Assembly: GCA_903866285.1 (NCBI GenBank)
Contig: CAIPMZ010000027.1
Location: 1-22,486 of the forward strand
DNA from: an uncultured bacterium
GTDB lineage: Bacteria > Patescibacteriota > Minisyncoccia > Moranbacterales > GWC2-37-73
DNA: 22,486 nucleotides
Direction: 5' to 3'
The notes under the pieces were generated by a model. That model worked only from the letters and a program-made list of their open reading frames with translations. It was not told the DNA's origin and made no database searches. The first letter of the stretch is position 1. The number at the start of each line of letters is the position of its first letter. The translations under genes were made by a program, and so were the position numbers. Positions 1 to 7,285 of the stretch are shown piece after piece.

Positions 1-171
1 AAAACTAATTTGGACTCGGCGGGGCAAACTATTTTTCTGGGGGAATGGAATTGCCCCGCCTCGGCTTTCTTCCCGCCCGCAGGAGGGGTCTGGGGAGGAA
101 TGCGGGCGGGTTTTTGAACCTTTCCTTTTTCGCTTCCGAATTTCGTATTTTGCAAAGCAAAATGCGCCACC
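1..171 (-). repeat. Left copy of 171-nt multi-hairpin inverted repeat
   Basis: Bases 1-146 are the exact reverse complement of 3996-4126 joined to 4157-4171. The inner 25 nt (147-171) keep the GGTGGCGC end of the right copy. Between them is a different 17-nt hairpin (147-163), with a 7-bp stem and a 3-nt loop. Two GC-rich 10-bp stems lie further out. The copy starts at or before base 1, so its outer edge may be cut by the window. It carries no believable gene; the open frame at 45-311 is only the repeat read through. Confidence 0.9.
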
Positions 172-210
172 GAGAAAGATTCATTTACTTTTTTATAAAA
201 ATTAGTTATC

Positions 211-260
211 ATTATAGTATCAAGAAAGAAACCTTTATATTATATTCTATATACTATAAT
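211..260 (+). promoter_or_regulatory. Promoter and likely operator of the R-M operon
   Basis: ATTATAGTAT at 211-220 and ATACTATAAT at 251-260 are a perfect 10-bp inverted pair 30 bp apart. The second arm contains a consensus -10 box, TATAAT (255-260), 20 nt before the controller start codon. The expected -35 position has no good match, which is common for promoters controlled by an activator. The layout suggests a binding site pair for the HTH protein encoded next (autoregulation, as with C proteins of R-M systems). The regulatory role is inferred. Confidence 0.5.
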
Positions 261-280
261 GTTATACAATTAAGAAAGAT

Positions 281-484
281 ATGTCAAACAATAAAATTGC
301 GGACAACTTAAAGAAGCTACGGGCTAAAAAAGGGCTATCTCTCGAAAAGATTGCTCGCCTTGCTGATTTGTCGCTCAACACCATTGTTAAGGTTGAAAAT
401 GGCGTTAATACAAACCCAACCATTGAAACTCTAACCAAGATCGCCAAGGCGCTCGAAGTTGGTGTTGATGATTTAATAATATAA
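281..484 (+). CDS. XRE-family HTH regulator, putative R-M controller (C) protein
   Basis: A 67-aa protein that is essentially one Cro/C1-type helix-turn-helix domain. The start IADNLKKLRAKKGLSLEKIA is followed by the recognition-helix region LADLSLNTIVKVENG and the usual TIETLTKIAKALEV ending. Its size and position, first in an operon with a DpnII-type restriction system, match C proteins, which delay endonuclease expression until methylation is established. It starts about 20 nt after a TATAAT box within an inverted repeat that could be its operator. The next gene begins 6 nt after its stop. The HTH family call is sure; the C-protein role is inferred from context. Confidence 0.85.
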   Translation: MSNNKIADNLKKLRAKKGLSLEKIARLADLSLNTIVKVENGVNTNPTIETLTKIAKALEVGVDDLII

Positions 485-490
485 AATTAT

Positions 491-1396
491 ATGGCTATAT
501 ATTCAATAAAAAATAATCTTGTTAAAAAAATACCACCAATTAAAATTGGCTTAGAAAAAGACATTCAAATTTTATTCGAAAACAGTCTTGATGAAATTCT
601 AAACATCACTTTTCTGGCTAGTGAATATTCTACAAGTTTTGGAGGACGGATTGATTCTCTTGGTATTGATAACAATGGTTCGCCAGTCATAATTGAATAT
701 AAAAAAGGACAAAATGATAATGTAATAAACCAGGGATTGTCTTATTTGCGTTGGTTATTAGATCATAAAGCGGATTTTGAAGTTCTTGCTAGCAAAAACA
801 AAATTTCAGTTCAAATAGATTGGGATTCTCCACGAGTTATATGTGTTGCAGAAAGCTACAACAAATTTGATTTAGATACAGCAGATTTATTGCCAATGAA
901 TATTGAATTGCTCAAGTATAAAATTTATGAAAATGATGTTTTGGTAGTTGATTTAGAAACACAACAAAAAGTTAGAATATCTACATCAAAAGTTTTTGCT
1001 AAAAAAGATAAGTCTGAGTTGAAAGAAAAGATTCAGTATACTTTAGAGGATCATTTGTCTGGTATGAGTAAAGAAGTCAAAAAAATATTTGATGAACTAA
1101 AAGAAAGGATCATTAGCCTAGATGACAATATTATTGAAGAAGCCAAGGCGAAATATATTGCATACAAACTTACAACAAACTTTGTTGATATTGTGGTGCT
1201 AAAGGATTCTTTAAAACTATTTTTGAACATCCCAAGCGGTAGTTTAAACGATCCTCAAAATCACGCCAGAGATTTAGCAAAACCTAAGAAAATAGGACAT
1301 TGGGGCAATGGAGATTATGAAGTAAAAATAACACCAGACATAAATCTAGAGGAAATATTTGAACTTATAAAGCAAAGCTATAATTTCAATAAGTAA
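491..1396 (+). CDS. PD-(D/E)XK nuclease-like protein with C-terminal DUF5655 domain
   Basis: A 301-aa protein. The N-terminal half (about 1-170) resembles NucS/DUF91-like PD-(D/E)XK nuclease folds: GGRIDSLGID with Asp55, then VIIEYKKGQ with Glu69 and Lys71 (the ExK pair), then the conserved-looking QGLSYLRWLL helix. The C-terminal part (about 185-300) matches the DUF5655 pattern, including HARDLAKPKKIGHWGNGDYEV near the end. It lies between the controller and the Dam methylase, and its stop is 1 nt before the methylase start, so it is cotranscribed with the R-M genes. DpnII systems do not need such a protein. It could be an accessory nuclease, a second defence function or a passenger. The domain call is from memory of the family; the function is unknown. 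Confidence 0.75.
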   Translation: MAIYSIKNNLVKKIPPIKIGLEKDIQILFENSLDEILNITFLASEYSTSFGGRIDSLGIDNNGSPVIIEYKKGQNDNVINQGLSYLRWLLDHKADFEVLASKNKISVQIDWDSPRVICVAESYNKFDLDTADLLPMNIELLKYKIYENDVLVVDLETQQKVRISTSKVFAKKDKSELKEKIQYTLEDHLSGMSKEVKKIFDELKERIISLDDNIIEEAKAKYIAYKLTTNFVDIVVLKDSLKLFLNIPSGSLNDPQNHARDLAKPKKIGHWGNGDYEVKITPDINLEEIFELIKQSYNFNK

Positions 1397-1397
1397 T

Positions 1398-2354
1398 ATG
1401 ACAAATAATCAGAAAATATTAGAATTACAAAAAACATTCAGCATAAATGCAATTTATGCGCAAAGAGTTTTTACGCTTGCCGATAAACAAAATTTAATAT
1501 CTGATGCTTCCCGTATTATAGAAGAAAAACCAAAACCGTTTGTTAAATGGGTTGGTGGGAAAAGACAACTTCTCACGCAGTTTCGTTTAATGAATCTCTA
1601 TCCACCAGAAAATTTTGACCCAAAGACAGGAAAATATTTTGAGCCATTTGTTGGCGGTGGTGCAGTATTTTTTGATTTACTTCCTGAAACAGCATATCTT
1701 TCTGATTTAAATAACGAGCTTGTCGTTACTTATAATGTAATCAAGATCGATGTTGAAAATTTAATAAAGTCACTTAAAAAACATAAACTTGATAAGGATT
1801 ATTTTTTAAAAGTACGGTCACAAAATCCAGAAAAACTTTCTGATTTAAATACTGCTTCTCGTTTTATCTATCTAAATAGGACTTGTTTCAATGGTATGTA
1901 CCGCGTGAATAGTAAGGGTGGATTTAATGTCCCTTTTGGTAAGTACACAAACCCTCTCATTTGCGATGAAAATAATCTTAGAAAAGCATCAAAAGCATTG
2001 AAAAATGTTGAGATAAAAAAACAAGATTATAAAGAAGTATTAAAAAAGGCAAAAAAAGGAGATTTTGTTTACTTTGATCCACCATATTATCCAGTAAGTA
2101 AAACTGCTTCGTTTACTTCATACACAAGTGAGTCATTCTTAGACAAAGAACAAATAGAACTGAGAGATACCTTTGTAAAATTACACAAAAGAGGTTGTTT
2201 TGTTATGCTTTCAAATTCAGATACTCCGTTTATAAACAAAATTTATTCTGAACCAAAAGGTCTTCGTATTACAAAAGTACAGGCGGGTCGCGCCATTAAC
2301 TCTGATGCTTCCAAAAGAGGAAAAATTACAGAGGTACTGGTAACTAATTACTAA
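1398..2354 (+). CDS. dam: DNA adenine methylase, Dam/DpnM (D12 class), predicted GATC-specific
   Basis: A 318-aa alpha-class N6-adenine methyltransferase (D12 family). Motif X is KWVGGKRQLL (50-59), the S-adenosylmethionine-binding motif I is FEPFVGGGAVFF (81-92) and the catalytic motif IV is DPPY (227-230). FIYLNRTCFNGMYRVNSKGG (157-176) and FNVPFG are typical of Dam and DpnM. It should methylate adenine in GATC and so protect host DNA from the endonuclease encoded 4 nt downstream. About 45 residues precede motif X, more than in short DpnM proteins, with no recognised domain; a later start is possible but no good internal ribosome site is seen. The GATC specificity is inferred from the DpnII partner. 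Confidence 0.93.
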   Translation: MTNNQKILELQKTFSINAIYAQRVFTLADKQNLISDASRIIEEKPKPFVKWVGGKRQLLTQFRLMNLYPPENFDPKTGKYFEPFVGGGAVFFDLLPETAYLSDLNNELVVTYNVIKIDVENLIKSLKKHKLDKDYFLKVRSQNPEKLSDLNTASRFIYLNRTCFNGMYRVNSKGGFNVPFGKYTNPLICDENNLRKASKALKNVEIKKQDYKEVLKKAKKGDFVYFDPPYYPVSKTASFTSYTSESFLDKEQIELRDTFVKLHKRGCFVMLSNSDTPFINKIYSEPKGLRITKVQAGRAINSDASKRGKITEVLVTNY

Positions 2355-2358
2355 ATAT

Positions 2359-3216
2359 ATGCAAAAAGATTTTAACAATTTAATAACAACCTTCAAAAGC
2401 TCAATAAAAACATGGGATTACTTTGTAAATTGGAAAAAGGTTTTTGCCAATGCCTCCGATCTTGAAATTACCTTAAACAAACTCAATTATCTGTTGGGCA
2501 AAGAGAACCTGAAAGATGAGTTTAAAAAGCTTTACAGCTCGAACCCAGACATAATAAGAGCATTGCCTGTACTTTTGGCGGTTAGAGAGAATAAGTTAGA
2601 GGTCTTTGATAAAGTCACTAAAAATTCTGAATTCTTTGATTTTTCAGGTACAGATAAAAATTCAGAAAAGTATTACGAATTTTTAGAAAAAAGTGGTCTT
2701 GCTCGCTTATTTCAAAAAGATGGAATAAAAAATTTAGTTGATTATGTCATGGGTGTTGAAGTCGGTCTTGATAGCAACGGTCGTAAGAATCGCGGAGGAT
2801 CTTTAATGGAAGAAATTGTGGAATCATTTGTTAGTGAACTTTGTAATAAAAATGGTTTTGAATACTTATCACAAGCGCGAGCGACTGTAATAAAAAGTAA
2901 GTGGGGCGTAGATGTAAAAGTCGACAAATCAGAACGCAGTTTTGATTTTGCTGTGTTCAATCCTAAAAACAAAAAAGTAAAATTGTTTGAGGTAAATTTC
3001 TATAACGGTGGTGGTTCAAAACTTAAAGCAGTATGCGGAGAATTTAAAAGTTTATATACAGAACTTAAAGATCAAAATATAGATTTTATTTGGATAACTG
3101 ATGGGCTTGGTTGGTTTACGACGAAAAGACCTCTTGAAGAAACATATAATCACAATGAATATGTTTTTAACTTAAATATGCTTGAAGCTGGCATTTTAGA
3201 TAAACTCGTATGGTAA
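2359..3216 (+). CDS. dpnII: Type II restriction endonuclease, DpnII/MboI family (GATC)
   Basis: A 285-aa protein of the usual DpnII length (about 285-290 aa). The family signature GLDSNGRKNRGG followed by MEE lies at 136-152. A PD-(D/E)XK-type core follows: FDFAVF with Asp196, then KLFEVNFYNGGGSK with Glu211 and Asn213 in place of the usual ExK lysine, as I recall for this family. The C-terminal part includes ITDGLGW. The predicted role is cleavage of unmethylated GATC. It lies between two methyltransferase genes with 4-nt gaps, the classic M-R-M order. No frameshift or missing motif is visible, so the system looks intact. Confidence 0.92.
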   Translation: MQKDFNNLITTFKSSIKTWDYFVNWKKVFANASDLEITLNKLNYLLGKENLKDEFKKLYSSNPDIIRALPVLLAVRENKLEVFDKVTKNSEFFDFSGTDKNSEKYYEFLEKSGLARLFQKDGIKNLVDYVMGVEVGLDSNGRKNRGGSLMEEIVESFVSELCNKNGFEYLSQARATVIKSKWGVDVKVDKSERSFDFAVFNPKNKKVKLFEVNFYNGGGSKLKAVCGEFKSLYTELKDQNIDFIWITDGLGWFTTKRPLEETYNHNEYVFNLNMLEAGILDKLVW

Positions 3217-3220
3217 ATAT

Positions 3221-3964
3221 ATGTCAGATATTAAACTACACCCCGAAGAATTTGAATTAGAATGTACAACTGTATGGGCGTTTCCTCGTAGAGGAAACTG
3301 GGCTACGCATAAATCTGATTGGCGTGGAAATTGGTCACCAGAAGTAGCTCGGAATCTTATTTTGCGTTATTCAAAAGAAAAAGATCACTTGCTCGACTGT
3401 ATGATTGGTGGAGGAACTACGGCAATAGAAGCAAAAATTTTAAATCGCCACATTACCTGTATTGATGTTAATGAGGAAGCGTTAGAGAGAACAAAAAAAT
3501 CTCTTGAATTTGAAGTTGATAATAAAGCAAAACAAAGAGTGGTGAAATGTGATGCAAGGGATATGAACTTTATTAAAGATAATGAAATTGATTTTGTTTT
3601 AACTCATCCTCCATATGCGGACATCATAAAATACAGTGAGGGTAAGATTAAAGAAGATTTATCGGGAATACATGACATAGACGCTTTTGTGGATGAAATA
3701 GAAAAAGTTGCTAAAGAGTTGTTTCGAGTTTTAAAGAAAGGAAAATATTGTGCAATTTTAATGGGAGATACGCGCAGAAATAAAATGTATCAACCTCTTG
3801 CGTTTAAGGTTATGGATAGATTTTTGAAAGTAGGTTTTGTTTTGAAAGAGGATATTATAAAAAGGCAATTTAATTGTAAAGCAACAGGTTTTTGGGTAAC
3901 AAAATCGAAAGAATCTAATTTTTTATTGATTATGCACGAACATCTTTTTGTTTTTCAGAAATAA
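3221..3964 (+). CDS. Second DNA methyltransferase of the cassette, HPPY motif
   Basis: A 247-aa methyltransferase of the N4/N6 type. TVWAFPRRGNWATHKSDWRG near the N-terminus resembles sequences before motif I in this group. Motif I is LLDCMIGGGTTAIEA (57-71), the acidic IDVNEEAL (81-88) should bind the ribose of SAM, and the catalytic motif IV reads THPPYADIIKYS (128-139), with His in place of the usual Asp, Asn or Ser. Its position after the endonuclease matches that of DpnA, the second methylase of DpnII systems, but the sequence is not clearly DpnA. It may methylate the same or a different site, or act on RNA. Methyltransferase fold sure; target unknown. Confidence 0.8.
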   Translation: MSDIKLHPEEFELECTTVWAFPRRGNWATHKSDWRGNWSPEVARNLILRYSKEKDHLLDCMIGGGTTAIEAKILNRHITCIDVNEEALERTKKSLEFEVDNKAKQRVVKCDARDMNFIKDNEIDFVLTHPPYADIIKYSEGKIKEDLSGIHDIDAFVDEIEKVAKELFRVLKKGKYCAILMGDTRRNKMYQPLAFKVMDRFLKVGFVLKEDIIKRQFNCKATGFWVTKSKESNFLLIMHEHLFVFQK

Positions 3965-3970
3965 ATTTTA

Positions 3971-4171
3971 GGTGGCGCGCCAGTTTTCAACTGGCACGAA
4001 ATTCGGAAGCGAAAAAGGAAAGGTTCAAAAACCCGCCCGCATTCCTCCCCAGACCCCTCCTGCGGGCGGGAAGAAAGCCGAGGCGGGGCAATTCCATTCC
4101 CCCAGAAAAATAGTTTGCCCCGCCGACCTGTCCGCCGTAGCTTCAGCGGAGGCGGAGTCCAAATTAGTTTT
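3971..4171 (+). repeat. Right copy of multi-hairpin inverted repeat, with a 30-bp insertion
   Basis: It starts GGTGGCGC (3971), followed by a 17-nt hairpin GCCAGTTTTCAACTGGC (3979-3995) and then 146 nt identical to the reverse complement of 1-146. That identity is broken only by a 30-bp insert at 4127-4156, whose ends TCCGCC and GGCGGA (4131-4136, 4151-4156) can pair. Two more stems are present: CCCGCCCGCA with TGCGGGCGGG (4032-4041/4061-4070) and GGCGGGGCAA with TTGCCCCGCC (4082-4091/4115-4124). It starts 6 nt after the last methyltransferase stop, so the first hairpin may also end that transcript. Confidence 0.9.
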
Positions 4172-4254
4172 CAGGATTTTCGTCAAAAAATATTCGAACA
4201 TCAATCAAAAAACACCGCTTTGAAACTGAAAAGTGGCATACTAGAAATGGTATC

Positions 4255-4311
4255 GGGGGTTCGCCGTATCATTCGATACGGCGCCATGTCGAATGACAAG
4301 GCGAATCCCCC
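4255..4311. repeat. Large imperfect palindrome with alternative folds
   Basis: GGGGGTTCGCC (4255-4265) pairs with GGCGAATCCCC (4300-4310), and TCATTCGA (4269-4276) pairs inside it with TCGAATGA (4289-4296). A competing 8-bp hairpin, GCCGTATC with GATACGGC (4263-4270/4275-4282), excludes the inner pair. No gene is seen between 4172 and 4508; this palindrome and the next hairpin are the main structure there. Confidence 0.6.
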
Positions 4312-4360
4312 CCCCTTCTTTCCTCCAATTAAACTAATAAAGAAAATAAGTAAGCAAGCT

Positions 4361-4394
4361 AGGTTTCACCGAGGACGGTCCTTGGCTGGGTTTC
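4361..4394 (+). repeat. Hairpin repeat, copy 1 of 3 (GTCC..CTGGGTTTC family)
   Basis: CCGAGGA pairs with TCCTTGG around a CGG loop, and the stem can extend through G-U pairs to the flanking AGGTTT/GGGTTT. The 3' arm GTCCTTGGCTGGGTTTC recurs at 13837 and, slightly changed, at 14118. It may be a terminator-like dispersed element. It lies about 115 nt before the ferritin-like gene. Confidence 0.5.
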
Positions 4395-4508
4395 AAATTA
4401 GCGAATAAAAAATATTTTTTGAAAACAAATAAATTTAAATTCGTTATATTTGTTATAAGCGTGATGTAAGCTGTTTTAATTAGTTTCAATAATTATTATT
4501 AAAAAAAT

Positions 4509-5123
4509 ATGAAAAATAAAACTATCATAATTATCGTGGTTGTCTTGCTCGTTGGACTTTTGGGCGGATATGTCAGTTTATCTACTATTTCATCATTTTC
4601 AAAAAATAGTTCATCTGACTTCACTCAAAATCAAAATGGAGTTGGGCAGAGACAAGATTTAAATAGGGCTAATTGTCTGGCTGATGAATGTTTGACTGTG
4701 AATAACCTTGATTATCCCGCTGGAAGTTTGTCAACTCAAGCAAAAGAGGCTTTGATAGAGGCTATAAATGATGAATACAAAGCCCATGCGCTTTATGAAA
4801 AAACCATTGAAAAATTTGGATTAGTAAAACCATTTTCGATGATTATTCGAGCAGAAGAACAGCACATTTCTTCTTTGAAAGCACTTTTTGATAAATATGG
4901 AATGGAAATTCCCAAAGACAATTGGGCTGAAAAGGTTTCCGCAGAGGAAACACTGAAGCAAACATGTCAGTCGGGTGTTGATGCAGAGATTGCCAATGCA
5001 AATTTATACAAGGATAAGCTATTGCCAATGATTACTGACTATGAAGATATAGCGTTGGTTTTCACGAACCTGATGGACGCATCTCAAGAAAAACATCTTC
5101 CAGCTTTTGAACGGTGCAATTAA
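4509..5123 (+). CDS. Membrane-anchored DUF2202 ferritin-like protein
   Basis: A 204-aa protein with one N-terminal hydrophobic segment (about residues 4-25) and a Ser/Asn-rich linker, so the domain should sit outside the membrane. Residues 75-204 match the DUF2202 four-helix ferritin-like fold: EAINDEYKAHALYEKTIEKF carries the first Glu and Tyr/Glu ligands, RAEEQHISSL the ExxH pair, and DAEIANANLYKDKL and ASQEKHLPAFERC repeat the pattern. A di-metal site and an oxidative-stress or metal-storage role are likely but not proven. The Gln-rich gene starts 33 nt downstream with a similar MKNK start, so the two are probably cotranscribed. No strong Shine-Dalgarno is seen. Confidence 0.8.
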   Translation: MKNKTIIIIVVVLLVGLLGGYVSLSTISSFSKNSSSDFTQNQNGVGQRQDLNRANCLADECLTVNNLDYPAGSLSTQAKEALIEAINDEYKAHALYEKTIEKFGLVKPFSMIIRAEEQHISSLKALFDKYGMEIPKDNWAEKVSAEETLKQTCQSGVDAEIANANLYKDKLLPMITDYEDIALVFTNLMDASQEKHLPAFERCN

Positions 5124-5156
5124 ATTTATAAATAATAATAAACTAACACAAAAAAC

Positions 5157-5936
5157 ATGAAAAACAAAATTTTAGTGGCAGGAGTAACGATGGCAACCTT
5201 TGTTTTGGCTGGCAACGCTTACGCGGTTGGTCAAGGTGGTGTTGGACAAGGAAGTGGCAGTGGAATACATGAGTCAGGCACGGGGGTTGCTAATCCTGAA
5301 TTGAAAGAAGAAAGTCAAGGTACTGGCCAAGGATTGCAAGACGGAACAGGAACGCAAACTCAACAACAAACACAACAAAAGTTGCAGGACGGAACAGGAA
5401 CAGAAAATCAAGTCAAAAATCAAAACCAAGTGAAAAATCAGGGTGAGACAATTCAAATTCAAACTCAAACTAGCGAACAACTAGGAAGTCAAACTGGAAA
5501 TAAGGCAGTTTCAGCTGTGTCAGGGCAGGGGAAAAGCAAAGTAGCTGATGCTTTGCAAGAAATTTTGCAGGTGGCAAATAGAAACAGCGGAATTGGTCAA
5601 CAAGTTAAAGCCATCGCTCAAACTCAAAACCAAAATCAAGAAAAATTAGAGACAAGCTTGCAAAAAGTTCAAAGTCAAAGTGGTTTTGCTAAATTTTTTG
5701 TTGGACCAAATTATGGTGAGATAAACAATGCTAAAAAAATATTAGAACAAAATCGCGAGCAGATTAAAAAGCTGAACCAAGTCAAGAATCAACTTGCCAA
5801 TCAAGGCGATGCGCAAAATTTGACTCAGCAAATTCAAATATTAGAACAGGCTAATTTGGAAATTGAAAATTCTTTAGGAACAGCGCAAGAAGGATTTAGC
5901 TTGTTTGGTTGGATGTTTAGAGCGTTTTCCAATTAA
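5157..5936 (+). CDS. Secreted Gln/Asn/Gly-rich protein of unknown function
   Basis: A 259-aa protein with a clear signal peptide: basic MKNK, a hydrophobic stretch and AYA before VGQGG (cleavage after about residue 23). Residues 24-110 are low complexity, with the unit LQDGTG appearing twice and many QN and QTQ steps. Residues 130-235 look helical, with LEQANLEIEN-like heptads that may form a coiled coil. The end, GFSLFGWMFRAF, is hydrophobic. I do not recognise a family. It follows the DUF2202 gene in the same direction and may be an exported partner or surface protein. Confidence 0.7.
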   Translation: MKNKILVAGVTMATFVLAGNAYAVGQGGVGQGSGSGIHESGTGVANPELKEESQGTGQGLQDGTGTQTQQQTQQKLQDGTGTENQVKNQNQVKNQGETIQIQTQTSEQLGSQTGNKAVSAVSGQGKSKVADALQEILQVANRNSGIGQQVKAIAQTQNQNQEKLETSLQKVQSQSGFAKFFVGPNYGEINNAKKILEQNREQIKKLNQVKNQLANQGDAQNLTQQIQILEQANLEIENSLGTAQEGFSLFGWMFRAFSN

Positions 5937-5959
5937 TCGTCTTGAATAATTTTTAAATG

Positions 5960-6015
5960 ATTTTAGGTGGAGTGTCACTTTTCAGCTGGCACGAAATTCA
6001 GAAGTGAAAAAAGGG
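5960..6015 (+). repeat. Degraded third copy of the hairpin repeat (inner end only)
   Basis: ATTTTAGGTGG at 5960-5970, then CAGCTGGCACGAAATTC and GAAGTGAAAAAAGG, align with 3966-4022 with several substitutions. Only about 55 nt of the 171-nt element remain and the GC-rich hairpins are absent. It has the same orientation as the copy at 3971. This shows that the element is dispersed and not specific to the R-M cassette. Confidence 0.7.
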
Positions 6016-6056
6016 AAAAAGGTTTTAGTTTCGTTCGAAAAATATTTCCAGAATCT

Positions 6057-6090
6057 AAAAACAGCCATCAGTATGGCTGTTTTTGCTTTT
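6057..6090 (+). terminator. Intrinsic terminator
   Basis: AAAAACAGCCAT (6057-6068) pairs perfectly with ATGGCTGTTTTT (6073-6084) around a CAGT loop, followed by GCTTTT. It should end the DUF2202/Gln-rich transcript. It has an A-run on the other side and could work in both directions. Confidence 0.8.
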
Positions 6091-6125
6091 AGATGGCCGA
6101 AATAAGCTTGGGATGGATTTTGGGT

Positions 6126-6169
6126 AACTTTATAAGGTTTACAAATATTGACAAACTTTATAAAGTTTG
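6126..6169. promoter_or_regulatory. Twin palindromes, likely operator
   Basis: CAAACTTTATAAAGTTTG (6152-6169) is a perfect 18-bp palindrome. A near copy, AACTTTATAAGGTT, lies at 6126-6139. The two centres are 28 bp apart and a TTGACA (6148-6153) touches the perfect copy. They lie about 145 nt before the gene at 6312. A repressor site pair fits, but no -10 box at proper spacing is clear. Confidence 0.5.
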
Positions 6170-6311
6170 AGTTGCAAATTTTTTAAAAGCAAGATTGCTT
6201 ATTTTGATGAGGCTTGTTAAGATTAGACTATTGATTTGACTATTATTTTTGTGAGATTCTAGAGAGGAAATAAATAAAACTTTTTAATTTTTAGAATGAT
6301 GTAAATTTATT

Positions 6312-7136
6312 ATGAAAAGCTTAAAAGCATTATTCATTTTGAATAAATTCAAAAAATTTAAAGTCGCCTCGCGTTGGAAATTGGCGCTCAAAACTGGGCC
6401 GTTTGTGTTGGCAATTGTGGCGTGCAAATTCTTGGCCCATTGGTTTGGTTGGGAATTTTTGTCGCTCAACTCACTTTTCACAGCGATTATCTCAGCTAAT
6501 ATTTTTCTGATTGGCTTTTTGATTTCGGGAACGTTGGTGGACTACAAGGAAAGTGAAAAATTGCCGGGCGATTTGTCGGCTAGCTTGGAAACTATGGCAG
6601 ATGAAGGTCTGATTATTTTCAAAAACAAAAAAAGCCAGGAGGCCAAAAAATATCTGCAAAAATTGTTGCAATTTAGCGAAGCATTGGTGGCTTGGTTTTA
6701 CAAAAAAGAAAAAACCACCGACTTGATGAATAAATTGCTGGCCTTTAATGATGATTTCCTGGCTTTTGAAAGTCAAACTCAAGCGAATTTTATCGCGCGT
6801 CTCAAGCAAGAACAAAATGTCATTCGCAAAATGCTCAATCGCATTCATACGATCAGAGAAACTTCTTTCTTGGGAACAGGGTATGCTATTGTAGAAATCA
6901 TTACTTCAATTTTGGTTTTTGGTTTGGTTTTTATTAAGATGGATCCTTTCTATGAAAGTGTTTTCTTCGTTTCCTTTGTGAGTTTCATTTTGATTTATAT
7001 GCTGTATTTTATCAAGGATCTCGATAATCCCTTTGGTTTCAGTGAGGAAGAGAACCTGGTTGAAGAAGTTTCCCTCAAACCGATTTTAGACACCCGAAAA
7101 AGGCTCGAAGCGTATTGTCGAGAAATCGGGGAGTAG
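6312..7136 (+). CDS. Bestrophin/DUF4239-like membrane protein
   Basis: A 274-aa protein with a basic N-terminus and two membrane segments (about 28-44 and 55-75), a cytosolic helical stretch (about 80-190), then two more membrane segments (about 195-235). The segment LISGTLVDYKESEKLPGDLS after the second helix and FIKDLDNPFGFSEEE after the last resemble bestrophin-like DUF4239 proteins, where the LDNPF-type motif follows the final helix. An ion-channel-like role would follow from that family, but similarity is judged by eye. It appears to be transcribed alone, with twin palindromes upstream and a hairpin terminator downstream. No Shine-Dalgarno is seen. Confidence 0.6.
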   Translation: MKSLKALFILNKFKKFKVASRWKLALKTGPFVLAIVACKFLAHWFGWEFLSLNSLFTAIISANIFLIGFLISGTLVDYKESEKLPGDLSASLETMADEGLIIFKNKKSQEAKKYLQKLLQFSEALVAWFYKKEKTTDLMNKLLAFNDDFLAFESQTQANFIARLKQEQNVIRKMLNRIHTIRETSFLGTGYAIVEIITSILVFGLVFIKMDPFYESVFFVSFVSFILIYMLYFIKDLDNPFGFSEEENLVEEVSLKPILDTRKRLEAYCREIGE

Positions 7137-7168
7137 GCATTTTTGCTATATGATTTTCAATTTTCTTC

Positions 7169-7216
7169 AACATTGCAAATCAGACCATATGGGTATGATT
7201 GCAATGTTTTGGTTTT
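7169..7216 (+). terminator. Terminator-like hairpin
   Basis: AACATTGCAAATCA (7169-7182) pairs with TGATTGCAATGTT (7196-7208) with one bulge, followed by TTGGTTTT. It should end the 6312 transcript. It covers the upstream ATG at 7199, which argues against that codon as the start of the next gene. Confidence 0.6.
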
Positions 7217-7285
7217 AAAAAGATATTGCAAAAAGTCGCATGCTTAGACTCTAGAATCTATTGCAATACTTTTTGTTTTAAAATT

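Noticed and set aside
45..311. 88-aa frame at the left edge
   Set aside because: It is the GC-rich hairpin repeat read through and runs into the HTH gene; composition is not protein-like.
3972..4408. 83-aa and 97-aa frames over the right repeat
   Set aside because: Same repeat in other frames, overlapping each other, with no family match or start signal.
7199..7285. 29-residue N-terminal extension of the TfoX-domain protein
   Set aside because: It lies in a terminator hairpin and is outside the domain; the ATG at 7286 fits the family.
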